Notes: generated by a model not told the origin, from the letters alone. A stretch of DNA of 64,000 nucleotides from Mycolicibacterium austroafricanum (GCF_902705885.1 NZ_CACSIP010000018.1:22471-86470); one strand, 5' to 3'. Shown: positions 49,984 through 59,169, counted from the first letter of the stretch. Numbers and translations are program-made.

Positions 49984-50165
49984 TGGTTGTTCGCCTTTCG
50001 GTGGGTGTTGAACCACGGACAGGTGTCGTCGTGGCGGATTTGCAGGTAGTAGAAGCCGGTCACGGGTTCTGTCACCTCGGCCTCGCTGTCGCAGTCGGGG
50101 CAGTGCGCGTTGTCGGCGACCTCCCGAACGTCCTTCGGCAGTCGGCGGCGTTGGCCTCGGTTCAT
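49980..50165 (-). CDS. small zinc-ribbon-like satellite protein
   Basis: 61 residues from ATG 50165. A basic N-terminus (NRGQRRRLPKDVREVADN) is followed by HCPDCDSEAEV and later DDTCPWFNTH, giving three Cys and a His able to bind zinc. Overlaps both neighbours by 4 bp. Probably nucleic-acid binding; function unknown. Confidence 0.6.
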   Translation of the reverse strand: MNRGQRRRLPKDVREVADNAHCPDCDSEAEVTEPVTGFYYLQIRHDDTCPWFNTHRKANNQ

Positions 50166-51286
50166 TGGCCGCCCTGCCCATCGGTGTCCGTTGTGTCCGT
50201 TGTGTCCGTTTGGGTGAGTTCGCCCTGGTCTGACTGACCTGTGGGTTCGTCCGAAACGGACACAACGGACACTGCGGACACGGGTGCGTAGATACCTCGT
50301 GTGCGTTTGTCGATGCGCCCGGCGTCGTGGAGTCGCCGCAGGTACCGGCCCGCCGTGTCGTTGTCGATGCCGAGGTGTCCCGCTAGGTCGGCCTGTCGTG
50401 TGCCGAGCGGTCGGCCGCTGACGAATGTCAAGGCGTCGAGACTGCGGTCCCCGAGGCTGTCGGTGTCTTTCCGCTTGCCCACTGTCGCGGCGGCGTCCAT
50501 GAGATCCATGCCGTCGATCGACCACCGGCCGCCTTCGGTGGTGAAGGCGTACTCGTTCTCGTGGACGTCGCGGCCGGTGACTGCCAGGACGGCGTTCTGG
50601 GCGTGGCGTTTACGGGACAGCACCAGCACGAAGTCGGCAGACCCGGCGATGCCTTGGGTGCCTGATACCGCGTCGATGAAGTCGGCGGATTCGGCCTTGC
50701 GGGTGTGGTGCACCAGCAGTAGGCAGCCGCCGGGTACGTCGTCGATGCGTTGCTTTAGTGCCCCACCGATGCGATAGTCGGCGGCGTAGGAGTCCTCGTG
50801 GGATGCCTTGGGCGGCTTGACTTTTCCTAGGGTGTCGACGATGACCAGCGGGGCGTGGTCGCGGTGGCGGCGTAGGAACTCGTCGATGATGACCAGTGCC
50901 TCGTTCGAGGATGCGCGCGTGACTACCTCCAGCCCGTCCGGTAGCGGCTGGTCCTCCATGAGGGTGCGGAAGCGGTGCTGCAGACGGCGGTGCCCGTCCT
51001 CTAACGCCAAGTACAGCACGGGTCGCTTCTTCACGGGGATCTTGGCGAGTGCGCAGCCGCCGGCTGCGCATCCCAGTGCGACCCCGGCCACCATCCACGA
51101 CTTGCCTGCCTTCGGAGGTGCCACCAATAGCCCCATGCCCTCGGGTAGGACGCCTTCGACGATCCATTCCAGCGGCGGGAACACCTGGGAGTCGAGCCAG
51201 GCGGCGGTGACCGAACGCTCGTCATACAGGGCTGCGACCTCGCGGGCCGCCTCCATCTGCCGCCAGGTGTCATCGTCGTCGGTCAC
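50162..51286 (-). CDS. RepA-like AAA ATPase / helicase with C-terminal winged helix
   Basis: 374 residues from GTG 51286. It has a RecA/RepA (AAA_25) fold with Walker A APPKAGKSW (about 58), Walker B PLVIVDTL (about 147) and LLLVHHTRK (about 197) as the sensor strand. A C-terminal winged helix (GTRQADLAGHLGIDNDTAGRYLRRLHDAGRI, about 300) may bind the origin. The last 40 residues are Thr/Asp-rich and repetitive (TDTTDTTDTDG). It is the likely replication initiator/helicase of the satellite after excision. Confidence 0.8.
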   Translation of the reverse strand: MTDDDDTWRQMEAAREVAALYDERSVTAAWLDSQVFPPLEWIVEGVLPEGMGLLVAPPKAGKSWMVAGVALGCAAGGCALAKIPVKKRPVLYLALEDGHRRLQHRFRTLMEDQPLPDGLEVVTRASSNEALVIIDEFLRRHRDHAPLVIVDTLGKVKPPKASHEDSYAADYRIGGALKQRIDDVPGGCLLLVHHTRKAESADFIDAVSGTQGIAGSADFVLVLSRKRHAQNAVLAVTGRDVHENEYAFTTEGGRWSIDGMDLMDAAATVGKRKDTDSLGDRSLDALTFVSGRPLGTRQADLAGHLGIDNDTAGRYLRRLHDAGRIDKRTRGIYAPVSAVSVVSVSDEPTGQSDQGELTQTDTTDTTDTDGQGGQ

Positions 51287-51636
51287 GCCGCGATCTCCCA
51301 ACGCTCGGCGAGCATCCGCACGAGCCGCTGATCGTCGCCTCCCCGGCGCCACATCGCGCGCATCTCGGGGATGCGCGGGGCTGCGGTCAGGCCGAGGAAT
51401 CCCAGGTGGGCGATTGCGTCGCGGTATCCGTCGACCAGGCGTTCGGAGGGCTCGGGGTCGTTGTAGCGCTGCCAGGGGTCGCGATGACCGGAAGTGAGCG
51501 GTTCCATGCGCCAGCTCGCCGCGCGACGTCGGCGGAGCTGTCGGGAGGTCGGGTTATGCTCGTCGTAGTCCGCACCCATGGACTTGAGAGCCGCTTCGGT
51601 GTAGCCGCCGGGGCGGCCTTCTCGTCTGTAGGTCAT
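51283..51636 (-). CDS. hypothetical satellite protein downstream of Xis
   Basis: 117 residues, Arg-rich, with YTEAALKSMGADYDEH, RRRRAASWRMEPLTS and a C-terminal helix MRAMWRRGGDDQRLVRMLAERW. 4-bp overlaps with both neighbours. Possibly DNA-binding by charge. No family recognised. Confidence 0.6.
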   Translation of the reverse strand: MTYRREGRPGGYTEAALKSMGADYDEHNPTSRQLRRRRAASWRMEPLTSGHRDPWQRYNDPEPSERLVDGYRDAIAHLGFLGLTAAPRIPEMRAMWRRGGDDQRLVRMLAERWEIAA

Positions 51637-51827
51637 GCTGTCGCCGCCTCGCTCAGCCGATCTACGTATGCCGCAAGGGATTCCGAGGTGATGAACCCGC
51701 GGCGGCCGATGTTGACCTTGACGATCTCGCCGCGCTTGATCAGGTCGTAGATGGTGGTGTGGCCGATGCCGCCGAGCACTTCGCGCGCTTCGGGTATTGG
51801 CACCAGCCGCCTGACTGTGCTGTCCAT
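51633..51827 (-). CDS. excisionase-like MerR/AlpA HTH protein
   Basis: 64 residues, GGAGG upstream. A winged-helix DNA-binding domain of the excisionase family: PIPEAREVLGGIGHTTIYDLIKRGEIVKVNIGRRGFI, then a helix with SLAAYVDRL. As first gene of the leftward operon, opposite the integrase module, it is the likely recombination directionality factor and may also repress the central promoter region. Confidence 0.78.
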   Translation of the reverse strand: MDSTVRRLVPIPEAREVLGGIGHTTIYDLIKRGEIVKVNIGRRGFITSESLAAYVDRLSEAATA

Positions 51828-51947
51828 GTTGACCTCCGCACTAGTTCTGACGTTTCCGCTGGTGTTTCAGCGGCTATTGACAGAATGCAGAGTTAAGCGC
51901 AGAGTAACAACATTGCACTACCGAACCGCGATGGGAGGTTTCGCAGA
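51828..51947. promoter_or_regulatory. divergent control region of the satellite
   Basis: 120 bases between the leftward and rightward operons. It contains an inverted repeat CCGCTG-N6-CAGCGG (51856-51873), a TTGACA at 51877-51882 and a direct repeat GCAGAGT(T)AA at 51887 and 51899, 12 bp apart. These look like operators and a promoter for a two-way switch. Confidence 0.5.
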
Positions 51948-52667
51948 ATGCCGCAGCTCCACCGAATCGGCGATGGCCCTTCCAGAAGCTATGAGTTGGC
52001 CGATGGCCGTATGCGGTTTGTGATCTCGAATGACTTCCTGGCCTGCGGAATTCACGGCGAGCCGATGTTCGCCACCGACGGCGAGAAGCCAGGACGTATC
52101 GCTGGGCAGCTGCCCGACTCAGATGGGTCTCCGATAGCCGAGGGCGAGTGGAGTCCGTCAATCAGATTTCTGCCGGCCTGGGTCGAGTTCGACCTGTTCG
52201 GCCACAACGAACCGGATACGCATTTCAGGGTTGAGCTACGCGATGCAGTTCCGAGGCTGGTCGAGCTCAGCTTTCGTGCTGGTCCAGACCAGGGCGAAAT
52301 TCGACAGAAACATCTGCGCGCAACCGAGCTGGCAAGCCTCGTCAACAGCATCTACAGGCACTGGATCTTTGAGGTCCGCGACGTATGGCGCGATGGACCA
52401 GACGGCATCGCCATACCTGCGATCGGCGAAGAACAGCACCGCGTGCTTCGCAACCTCATAGACGACATGCGTACGGGCCGGCGCTATGTGGATGCTCAAT
52501 TACTGCGGGAAGTCGCGGACGTCTATCGCGCGAACTTCAATCACGCCCCAGCCGAGGCGGTTGCGCGTGCGTTCGGGGTGAAGCCGCGAATGGCCCACGA
52601 GTACATCAAGCGCGCCCGCGACCGTGGATTCCTACCGCCGACGACCCAAGGAAAGAAGAAGGCATGA
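51948..52667 (+). CDS. satellite protein with C-terminal HTH, upstream of integrase
   Basis: 239 residues, ATG with GGGAGG nine bases upstream. The N-terminal 150 residues are beta-rich and unrecognised. The C-terminal about 60 residues (LLREVADVYRANFNHAPAEAVARAFGVKPRMAHEYIKRARDRGFL) form an HTH of a type common in actinobacterial mobile elements next to the integrase. Its stop overlaps the integrase ATG (ATGA). Probably a regulator of the rightward operon. Confidence 0.68.
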   Translation: MPQLHRIGDGPSRSYELADGRMRFVISNDFLACGIHGEPMFATDGEKPGRIAGQLPDSDGSPIAEGEWSPSIRFLPAWVEFDLFGHNEPDTHFRVELRDAVPRLVELSFRAGPDQGEIRQKHLRATELASLVNSIYRHWIFEVRDVWRDGPDGIAIPAIGEEQHRVLRNLIDDMRTGRRYVDAQLLREVADVYRANFNHAPAEAVARAFGVKPRMAHEYIKRARDRGFLPPTTQGKKKA

Positions 52668-53803
52668 GCAAGCGCGCCAATGGTGAGGGCAACGTGCGTC
52701 AGCGGCCGAGTGGACGCTGGGAAGGGCGGGTGTCGTACATCGACCCGGTGACCGAGAAGCGTACGTCGGCGTCGGTGTACGGGGCGACGGCTGCAGAGTG
52801 CCGCAAGGAATTGAAGAAAGTTCGTCGCCGCATCGAGGACGGCAAGCCCGCCAAGGACGCGCCCGACACGGTGGCGTCATGGCTGGAGCGGTGGCGTGAA
52901 TCGTCGCTCGCAGCGTCAGACCGCAAAGCCACGACCAAGAGCCTGTACGGCTCGCTGTCGCGCAAGCACCTTGAGGCAACGGCTATCGGGGCGAAGCGGC
53001 TGGACCGGTTGAAGCCATCCGACGTCGAGGCGTTGATTGTCGAACTGCGCGGAAAGAAGCTGGCTGACTCGACCGTGCGCGGGGTCTATACGGTGCTGCG
53101 CCAGGCGCTCGACGTCGCGGTGCGGGACGGCCTGCTGGCGTCGAATCCGGTGGCCAAGGTGAAGCGCCCCGGCGTCGCGCGCACCGAGGCGAAGTACCTC
53201 GCCGCTGCCGACGTGGCACGGTTGCTCGACGCGGCGAAAGGTCTGCGCTACTACGTGGCCGTGATGCTTATGGCGGCAACCGGTCTGCGCCGAGGGGAGA
53301 TCGCCGGTCTGTTGTGGTCGGACGTGGATCTCGACAAGGGCGAATTGACGGTGCGTCACACGCTGTCACGGGTGGATGGTGAGTTGGTACTGACCGAACC
53401 CAAGACTGACCGCTCGCGGCGGCGGGTGCCGCTGCACGCCGGGGTGGTGACCGCGCTCAAGGGCTGGCGGACACAGCAGCTCGAGGAACGGCTCGCGGCT
53501 GGCGACCAGTGGACCGATACCGGGGTGGTGTTCGCCACCGAACTTGGGACGATGCTGGAGCCGAGGAACGTGCTGCGCACCGTAGAACTGGCGGCGAAGA
53601 AGGCCAAGATCGAAGCCGTCGGCGCGCACACCATGCGACACAGCGCCGCGGTGGCCTGGCTGGAGTCGGGCGTACATATCAAGGCGGCTGCGGACCTACT
53701 CGGACATTCATCCATCAGCATCACCGGCGACCTGTACGGGCACACAAGCGACGACACGGCGCGGGCTGCGGTCGACGGCCTGGGCGCGGCTCTCGGACTC
53801 TAG
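52664..53803 (+). CDS. int: tyrosine site-specific integrase
   Basis: 379 residues from ATG 52664. N-terminal arm-binding domain (NGEGNVRQRPSGRWEGRVSYIDP), SAM-like core-binding domain (about 60-165), and catalytic domain with Arg in TGLRRGEIAGLLW (about 208), Lys in TEPKTDRSRRR, HTMRHSAA (H-x-x-R), LLGHSS and the Tyr in DLYGHTSDD. All catalytic residues are present, so it should be active. It lies about 290 bp from the tRNA-Pro attR, the normal place for an integrase targeting a tRNA 3' end. Confidence 0.93.
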   Translation: MSKRANGEGNVRQRPSGRWEGRVSYIDPVTEKRTSASVYGATAAECRKELKKVRRRIEDGKPAKDAPDTVASWLERWRESSLAASDRKATTKSLYGSLSRKHLEATAIGAKRLDRLKPSDVEALIVELRGKKLADSTVRGVYTVLRQALDVAVRDGLLASNPVAKVKRPGVARTEAKYLAAADVARLLDAAKGLRYYVAVMLMAATGLRRGEIAGLLWSDVDLDKGELTVRHTLSRVDGELVLTEPKTDRSRRRVPLHAGVVTALKGWRTQQLEERLAAGDQWTDTGVVFATELGTMLEPRNVLRTVELAAKKAKIEAVGAHTMRHSAAVAWLESGVHIKAAADLLGHSSISITGDLYGHTSDDTARAAVDGLGAALGL

Positions 53804-53814
53804 GAGTAGGACTG

Positions 53815-54015
53815 ATGAACTCATCCGACGATGCGCAACTCTGGCAGCTTCGCCGCGAGTTGGCCGACAAACTCGGCCAGTACCCGGTAGAGACGTGGCC
53901 GTCACCGCTGCTGGCGGCGGTCGTCGGCGTCCTCGACGTCTATAGCCTCTCTCAAGAGCCCAGCGTCCCGCCACCCGCCGACCCCGCCAAGCGGGTCAAG
54001 CTTCAGATCGTTTGA
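53815..54015 (+). CDS. small protein downstream of integrase
   Basis: 66 residues from ATG 53815, 11 bases past the integrase stop with AGGAGTAGG between. Helical (LWQLRRELADKLGQYPVETWPSPLLAAVVGVLDVYSL) with a Pro-rich end. Co-transcribed with int. No family recognised. Confidence 0.6.
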   Translation: MNSSDDAQLWQLRRELADKLGQYPVETWPSPLLAAVVGVLDVYSLSQEPSVPPPADPAKRVKLQIV

Positions 54016-54020
54016 GCTGG

Positions 54021-54042
54021 TTTGGGTACACAGTTTGGGTAC
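54021..54042. promoter_or_regulatory. right integrase arm-type site pair (TTTGGGTAC x2)
   Basis: TTTGGGTAC-ACAG-TTTGGGTAC, about 50 bp inside attR, preceded by GCTGG exactly as at the left end (43045). The two pairs are in the same orientation. Confidence 0.55.
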
Positions 54043-54053
54043 GGGCATGAAAA

Positions 54054-54082
54054 AGGCCCTTCCCGAAGTTCGGAAAGGGCCT
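54054..54082 (-). terminator. element-borne terminator of tRNA-Pro
   Basis: AGGCCCTT and AAGGGCCT enclose CCGAA-G-TTCGG, a two-part hairpin directly after the tRNA on the minus strand. It lies inside the element, so the satellite supplies a new terminator when it integrates. Confidence 0.65.
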
Positions 54083-54091
54083 CTGACCTGT

Positions 54092-54166
<75 letters not shown>

Positions 54167-54271
54167 TGGTGCCGCCGGGATCGCCGGCGGGCGGTCGAAA
54201 GCCTACCTCAGGCCCTGACCCAGATCCCAACCGCCAGGCTGGTGTCGTGGCCCGCGCCTACCCTCGGGTTG

Positions 54272-55755
54272 ATGAGCGACGACACTCCCCTGTGGCTGTT
54301 CGCCGACCAGCTCGGTCCGGCGGTCCACGGCGGCGAGCACGCCCACCGCGAGGTGCTGCTCGTCGAGGCCGCCTCCGCACTCACCAAGCGCCGCTACCAC
54401 CGCCAGAAACTGCACCTTCGTCCTGTCGGCCCTGCGGCACGCTGACCAGGACCTGGGTGACCGTGCAACCCTCATCCAGGCCGATACCTACACCGACGCA
54501 CTCAAACGGTTCAACCGACCGGTCCTCGTCCACGAACCCACCTCCCACGCCGCCGAGAAGTTCGTCCACCGGCTCCGCACGAACGGCCTCGTCGCCGACG
54601 TTCTGCCCACCCCGACATTCGCTCTCCCCCGCAAGGACTTTCGGGACTGGGCCGGTGACCGCTCGCGGTTCCGGATGGAGGACTTCTACCGAGACCAGCG
54701 GCGCCGATTCGATGTCTTGATGGAGGGCAAGGACCCCGTGGGCAACCGGTGGAACTACGACGAGGACAACCGCGAACCCCCACCGAAGAAACAGAAGACG
54801 CTCGACGTCCCCGCCCCGTACAAACCCCGCGAGGACGACATCGACGAGCAGGTCCGCAGTGATCTCGACCGGATGGACCTCGATACCGTGGGCGTCGACG
54901 GGCCCCGCCTGTTCGCCGTCACCCCCGCGGAGGCCAAGCGCGCGCTGACCCGCTTCATCGAGCACCGCCTGTCGGCATTCGGCCGCTACGAGGACGCCAT
55001 CATGGGCGACGACTGGGCGATGTCGCACTCCCTGCTGTCGGTCCCGCTCAACCTCGGGGGTGCTGCATCCCCTCGACGCGGTCGAGGCGGCCGAACGCGC
55101 CTACCGGGAGAATCGGGCACCGCTGGCCGCTGTCGAAGGCTTCATCCGGCAGATCCTCGGCTGGCGCGAATACATGTGGCACCTGTACTGGCATTTCGGC
55201 CCGGAATACCCTGCCAACAACCAACTCTCGGCCCGCACGACGCTGCCGTCCTGGTGGGCCGACCTGGATGCCGACGCAGTGACCGCGCGGTGCCTGCGTG
55301 ACGCCCTCGAAGGTGTCCGGGACCGCGGCTGGACCCACCACATCCAGCGGCTGATGGTGCTCGGCAGTCACGCGCTGCAGCGGGGTTACCGTCCCGACCA
55401 GCTCACCGAATGGTTCGCCACCGCCTATGTCGACGGGTTCCGGTGGGTGATGCCCACCAACGTCATCGGGATGAGTCAGCATGCCGACGGCGGCCTGCTG
55501 GCCACCAAGCCGTACACCTCCGCTGGCGCGTACATCAACAAGATGAGCGACCACTGCGGCGACTGTGACTTCGACCCCAAGAAACGCCTCGGCGAGGATG
55601 CGTGCCCCTTCACCGCTGGTTACTGGGCGTTCACCCACCGCCACCGCAACCTGCTGGCCCGCAACCACCGCACCCGCCGGGCCGTCTCGTCCATGGACCG
55701 ACTCGGTGATCTCGAGGCCGTCATCGAGCAGGAATCAGCGCGTGATCGATTCTGA
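54272..55755 (+). pseudogene. cryptochrome/photolyase-family protein (FeS-BCP type), two frameshifts
   Basis: The coding parts are 54272-about 54415, then another frame to about 55058, then the third frame to 55755; joined they give about 493 residues, the normal length. The first break is an extra C near 54415 (HLVLSALRH would read on), the second an extra G in the run at 55056-55060. The product resembles PhrB-like (6-4) photolyases: an N-terminal WLFADQLG, PYKPREDDIDEQVRSDLDRM, GWREYMWHLYW, WVMPTNVIGMSQHADGG, and Cys residues for an Fe-S cluster (RCLRDAL, HCGDCDFDPKKRLGEDACPF). It would repair UV lesions using light. Either truly broken or a sequencing artefact. Confidence 0.8.
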
Positions 55756-56661
55756 GTCGCTCTCCCCCGCGGCGACCTCGCCGGTCTCGGGAACGAACCG
55801 CGGTGCCCGAGACACCCGCCAGGCGTAGACGACCAGCGACACCCACACGACCACGATCACCGAGTAGATCACCGTCGACCACGGCCAGTGGATGTCGAAG
55901 AAGTGCACCAGCTTCTGGCTGTTGGTCAACACGATGACTCCACCCACGGCGCTGCCCAACAGCGCTGGGCTCACGCGGCTGACCAACCAGGCCGCGAACG
56001 GGGCGGCGATCACCCCGCCGACCATCAGGCCCACCACCACCGGCCAGTTCTGCAGGAACTCCTGCCGCAGCCCGATCAGGAACCCCAGCGAGGCCGCCAC
56101 CGACACCAGGAACTCCGACGCGCTCACCGAGCCGATCACGGTCCTCGGGGCGGTCTTGCCCTGCGACAGCAACGTGCTCGTCGTCACCGGGCCCCAGCCG
56201 CCGCCACCGGAGGCGTCGATGAATCCGCCGAACAGGCCCAGCGGCGCCAGGAACTTCGTGCTGTGGCTGGTGCCCCGAGTCCCGAACGTCAGCGGGGTGC
56301 GCAGGGAGAAGCGCAACAGCACGTAGGTGCCGATCGCCACCAGGATCGCGGCCATCAGAGGGGCGGCATGCTCGGTCGCCAGCGACGACAGCACCGTCGC
56401 ACCGACGAACGCGCCCACCGCTCCCGGTGCACCGAGTTTGGCGACCAGAACCCAGTCGATGTTCTTGAACTTCCAGTGCGACAACCCGGATGCGAACGTC
56501 GTGCCGACCTCGGCGAGGTGCACGGCGGCGCTGGCCTGCGCGGCGCCCACGCCCGAGAGCACCAACAACGTCGTGGCGGTGACACCGAACGCCATACCGA
56601 GTGCGCCGTCGACGAGCTGAGCTCCAGCGCCGACCAGCGTGAAGATGAGAAGCGAACGCAT
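55735..56661 (-). CDS. TauE/SafE family sulfite/anion exporter
   Basis: 308 residues, GAAGG upstream of ATG 56661. About eight membrane helices in two repeats, with the family Gly-rich stretches GAGAQLVDGALGMAFGVTATT (about 12) and GGFIDASGGGGWGPVTTSTLL (about 150). TauE/SafE proteins export sulfite, sulfoacetate or other small organosulfur anions. The charged C-terminus overlaps the photolyase end by 21 bp, tail to tail. A short Cys-containing reading frame lies upstream (56721-56834). A second TauE-like gene follows on the same strand upstream. Confidence 0.85.
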   Translation of the reverse strand: MRSLLIFTLVGAGAQLVDGALGMAFGVTATTLLVLSGVGAAQASAAVHLAEVGTTFASGLSHWKFKNIDWVLVAKLGAPGAVGAFVGATVLSSLATEHAAPLMAAILVAIGTYVLLRFSLRTPLTFGTRGTSHSTKFLAPLGLFGGFIDASGGGGWGPVTTSTLLSQGKTAPRTVIGSVSASEFLVSVAASLGFLIGLRQEFLQNWPVVVGLMVGGVIAAPFAAWLVSRVSPALLGSAVGGVIVLTNSQKLVHFFDIHWPWSTVIYSVIVVVWVSLVVYAWRVSRAPRFVPETGEVAAGESDSESITR

Positions 56662-56720
56662 GGCTGCCTTCGAAGAAGGTGATCACCGCATGGTGACCGC
56701 AACGGACGGATGGGTGCGCG

Positions 56721-56834
56721 TCAGGGACGCGGACAACACCATTCGTCGAACGCCATCAACCTGCGGGACGGCCAGAACGGCTCGAGCGCGGACACGTCGG
56801 ATGGTGACGGCGCGATCAGCACCCGTTCAGCCAT
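56721..56834 (-). CDS. possible 37-residue leader peptide (Cys-Cys) upstream of the TauE gene
   Basis: ATG 56834 with GAGGA upstream; the product is MAERVLIAPSPSDVSALEPF, then a basic part and WCCPRP at the end. It stops 60 bp before the exporter start. In mycobacteria, short upstream frames with consecutive Cys codons are known to act as cysteine-responsive attenuators of sulfur genes; a sulfur-anion exporter downstream fits. The size, place and Cys pair are seen; the role is inferred. Confidence 0.4.
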   Translation of the reverse strand: MAERVLIAPSPSDVSALEPFWPSRRLMAFDEWCCPRP

Positions 56835-56874
56835 CGACATTCCTCACTTGTGAGCTCACCAGACTTCGGACACA

Positions 56875-57657
56875 TTACACGGTCAACAACCGGAACAGCC
56901 CAATCAATCCCACCACCACGATCACGACCCGCAGCACGGTCGGCGAGAGTCGCCGGCCGTAGTGGGCGCCGAGGAAACCGCCGACCAGGGACCCCACGGC
57001 GATCAGACCGGCCGCGGCCCAGCTGATCCGGTCGAACGCCACGACGGTGTAGGCCACCGCAGCCACGATGTTGACCAACAGTGACAGCAGGTTCTTGGCG
57101 GCGTTCATCCGCTGCATGTCCTCGGGCAGCAACGCTCCCATCGCGGCGATCAGCATGATGCCCTGGGCTGCGGTGAAGTAACCGCCGTACACACCGACGG
57201 CGAACGTCGCCGCCACCAGCGCGGTCATCCGCCCCACCGACACATGATCGACCGACCGTCCGGCGGCCTCGGCGCGCCTGCGCGCCCAGGCCTGGATCCG
57301 CGGGCCGACCACCACCAGCGCCAGCGCGGCGATCAACAGCACCGGGACGACCTGGATGAAGACCTTCTCCGGCAGGTGCAGCAGCAGCCACGCGCCAAAC
57401 CCAGCCCCGACGATCGATGCCGGGATCTGCCAGACCAGCCGGCCGCGCTGTCCGCGCAACTCGCGGCGGTACCCCCACGTCCCGGACACCCCGCCGGCGA
57501 CCAGGCCGACAGCGTTGGACATAGTGGCCGTCACCGGCGGATAGCCCAGCGCCACCAGCGTGGGGAAGGTGATCAGCGTGCCGGATCCGACGACGGCGTT
57601 GATCGCGCCGGCTCCCACGCCCGCCAGTGCGATCAGGATCATGTCGATGACGGGCAC
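56875..57657 (-). CDS. TauE/SafE family membrane protein
   Basis: 260 residues (GTG 57657; the ATG six codons later is an alternative). About eight helices: GVGAGAINAVVGSGTLITFPTLVALGYPP (about 12-40) is the classical TauE/SafE first-repeat signature, and FAVGVYGGYFTAAQGIMLIAAMG (about 155) the second. Distinct in sequence from the neighbour at 55735-56661. Substrate unknown. Confidence 0.87.
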   Translation of the reverse strand: MPVIDMILIALAGVGAGAINAVVGSGTLITFPTLVALGYPPVTATMSNAVGLVAGGVSGTWGYRRELRGQRGRLVWQIPASIVGAGFGAWLLLHLPEKVFIQVVPVLLIAALALVVVGPRIQAWARRRAEAAGRSVDHVSVGRMTALVAATFAVGVYGGYFTAAQGIMLIAAMGALLPEDMQRMNAAKNLLSLLVNIVAAVAYTVVAFDRISWAAAGLIAVGSLVGGFLGAHYGRRLSPTVLRVVIVVVGLIGLFRLLTV

Positions 57658-57722
57658 CCGGACAACCTACCGAGCGATCACGGCGTGCTCGGCGTCGCGG
57701 TACGCGACTGCGCACGCCGAAG

Positions 57723-59150
57723 TCAGCGGGTCCGGGTGCGGGCGCCTCTCTTCTCCCGGACCCTGACGTTGATCCGGATCGGGCTGCCCTCGAAACCGAA
57801 CGTCTCCCGCAGCTTGCGTTCCAGGAAGCGCCGGTAACCCGCCTCGAGGAACCCGGTGGTGAACAACACGAACGTCGGCGGCCGCGCGGTGGCCTGGGTG
57901 GCGAACAGGATCCGTGGCTGCTTGCCGCCGCGCACCGGCGGCGGGGTGGCGGCGACGATCTCCTTGAAGAACGTGTTGAGAGGTCCGGTGGAGATGCGCG
58001 AATCCCACGAGGCCAGCGCGGTCTCCAGCGCCGGCACCAGTTTCTGCACCGCCCGGCCGGTCTTGGCCGAGATGTTCACCCGGGGCGCCCACTGCAGCTG
58101 CGCCAACTGCAGGTCGATCTCGCGGTCCAACAGGAACCGGCGGTCCTCGTCGACCAGGTCCCATTTGTTGAACGCCAGCACCAACGCCCGGCCGGCCTCG
58201 GTGACCATGGTCAGCACCCGCTGGTCCTGCTCGGTCAGCGGCTGTGAGGCGTCGATCAGCACGATCACCACCTCGGCGGAGTCGATCGCGCCGTGGGTCC
58301 GCACCGAGGCGTAGAACTCATGGCCGCTGGCCTGGCCGACCTTGCGGCGCAATCCCGCGGTGTCGACGAAACGCCACAGCTTGCCGTCCATCTCGATCAA
58401 CGAGTCGACCGGGTCCACCGTGGTGCCCGCGACGTCGTGCACCACCGACCGCTCGTCGCCGGACAGCCGGTTGAGCAGCGAGGACTTGCCGACGTTCGGT
58501 TTGCCGACCAAAGCCACCCGCCGGGGGCCGCCGCCACCGCCGCCGACCTCGGAGACGGTGGGCAACGCCGCGACGACGACGTCCAACAGGTCGGCGACCC
58601 CCCGGCCGTGCATCGCGCTGACCGAGTGCGGCTCCCCCAGCCCCAACGACCACAGCGCGGCCGCATCGGCTTCGCCGCGGTCGGTGTCGACCTTGTTGGC
58701 GGCCAAGAAGACCGGCTTGCCGGAACGCTGCAGCAACTTGGCGGCGGCTTCGTCGGCCGCGGTGGCCCCGACGATGGAATCGACGACCAGGATGATCGCG
58801 TCGGCGGTGCGCATCGCCACCGAGGCTTGATCGGCGACCAGCTGCTGCAGACCCTTCGCGTCGGGCTCCCAGCCGCCGGTGTCCTGAACCACGAATCGCT
58901 GCCCGGACCACAGGGCGTCGTAAGACACCCGGTCGCGGGTCACGCCGGGAACGTCCTGCACCACTGCTTCGCGACGCCCCAGGATCCGGTTGACCAGCGT
59001 GGACTTGCCCACGTTGGGCCGGCCGACGACGGCCACCACCGGCGGCGGTGCGGCCGCCTCCTCGATAGCCTCGGCGACCTCCTCGGCGCCCAGCTCCCAG
59101 TCGCTTTCGTCTGCCCAGGTGTCGTCGGATCCGTCGCTCACTTGTGCCAT
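57723..59150 (-). CDS. der: ribosome-biogenesis GTPase Der (EngA)
   Basis: 475 residues from ATG 59150, matching the mycobacterial N-terminus; a TTG at 59180 inside cmk is less likely. Two GTPase domains in tandem: [14 protein letters not shown] and NKVD (about 38-160), then [14 protein letters not shown] and NKWD (about 210-340), followed by the KH-like domain ending in INVRVREKR. Der acts in 50S subunit assembly. Last gene of the parA-scpA-scpB-rluB-cmk-der cluster. Confidence 0.96.
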   Translation of the reverse strand: MAQVSDGSDDTWADESDWELGAEEVAEAIEEAAAPPPVVAVVGRPNVGKSTLVNRILGRREAVVQDVPGVTRDRVSYDALWSGQRFVVQDTGGWEPDAKGLQQLVADQASVAMRTADAIILVVDSIVGATAADEAAAKLLQRSGKPVFLAANKVDTDRGEADAAALWSLGLGEPHSVSAMHGRGVADLLDVVVAALPTVSEVGGGGGGPRRVALVGKPNVGKSSLLNRLSGDERSVVHDVAGTTVDPVDSLIEMDGKLWRFVDTAGLRRKVGQASGHEFYASVRTHGAIDSAEVVIVLIDASQPLTEQDQRVLTMVTEAGRALVLAFNKWDLVDEDRRFLLDREIDLQLAQLQWAPRVNISAKTGRAVQKLVPALETALASWDSRISTGPLNTFFKEIVAATPPPVRGGKQPRILFATQATARPPTFVLFTTGFLEAGYRRFLERKLRETFGFEGSPIRINVRVREKRGARTRTR

Positions 59151-59169
59151 CTTCTCTTCGCGCAGGCGC

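Noticed and set aside
56639..56962. 107-codon plus-strand open frame between the two TauE genes
   Set aside because: Thr/Arg-rich product, antisense to the start of one TauE gene and end of the other; no ribosome site.
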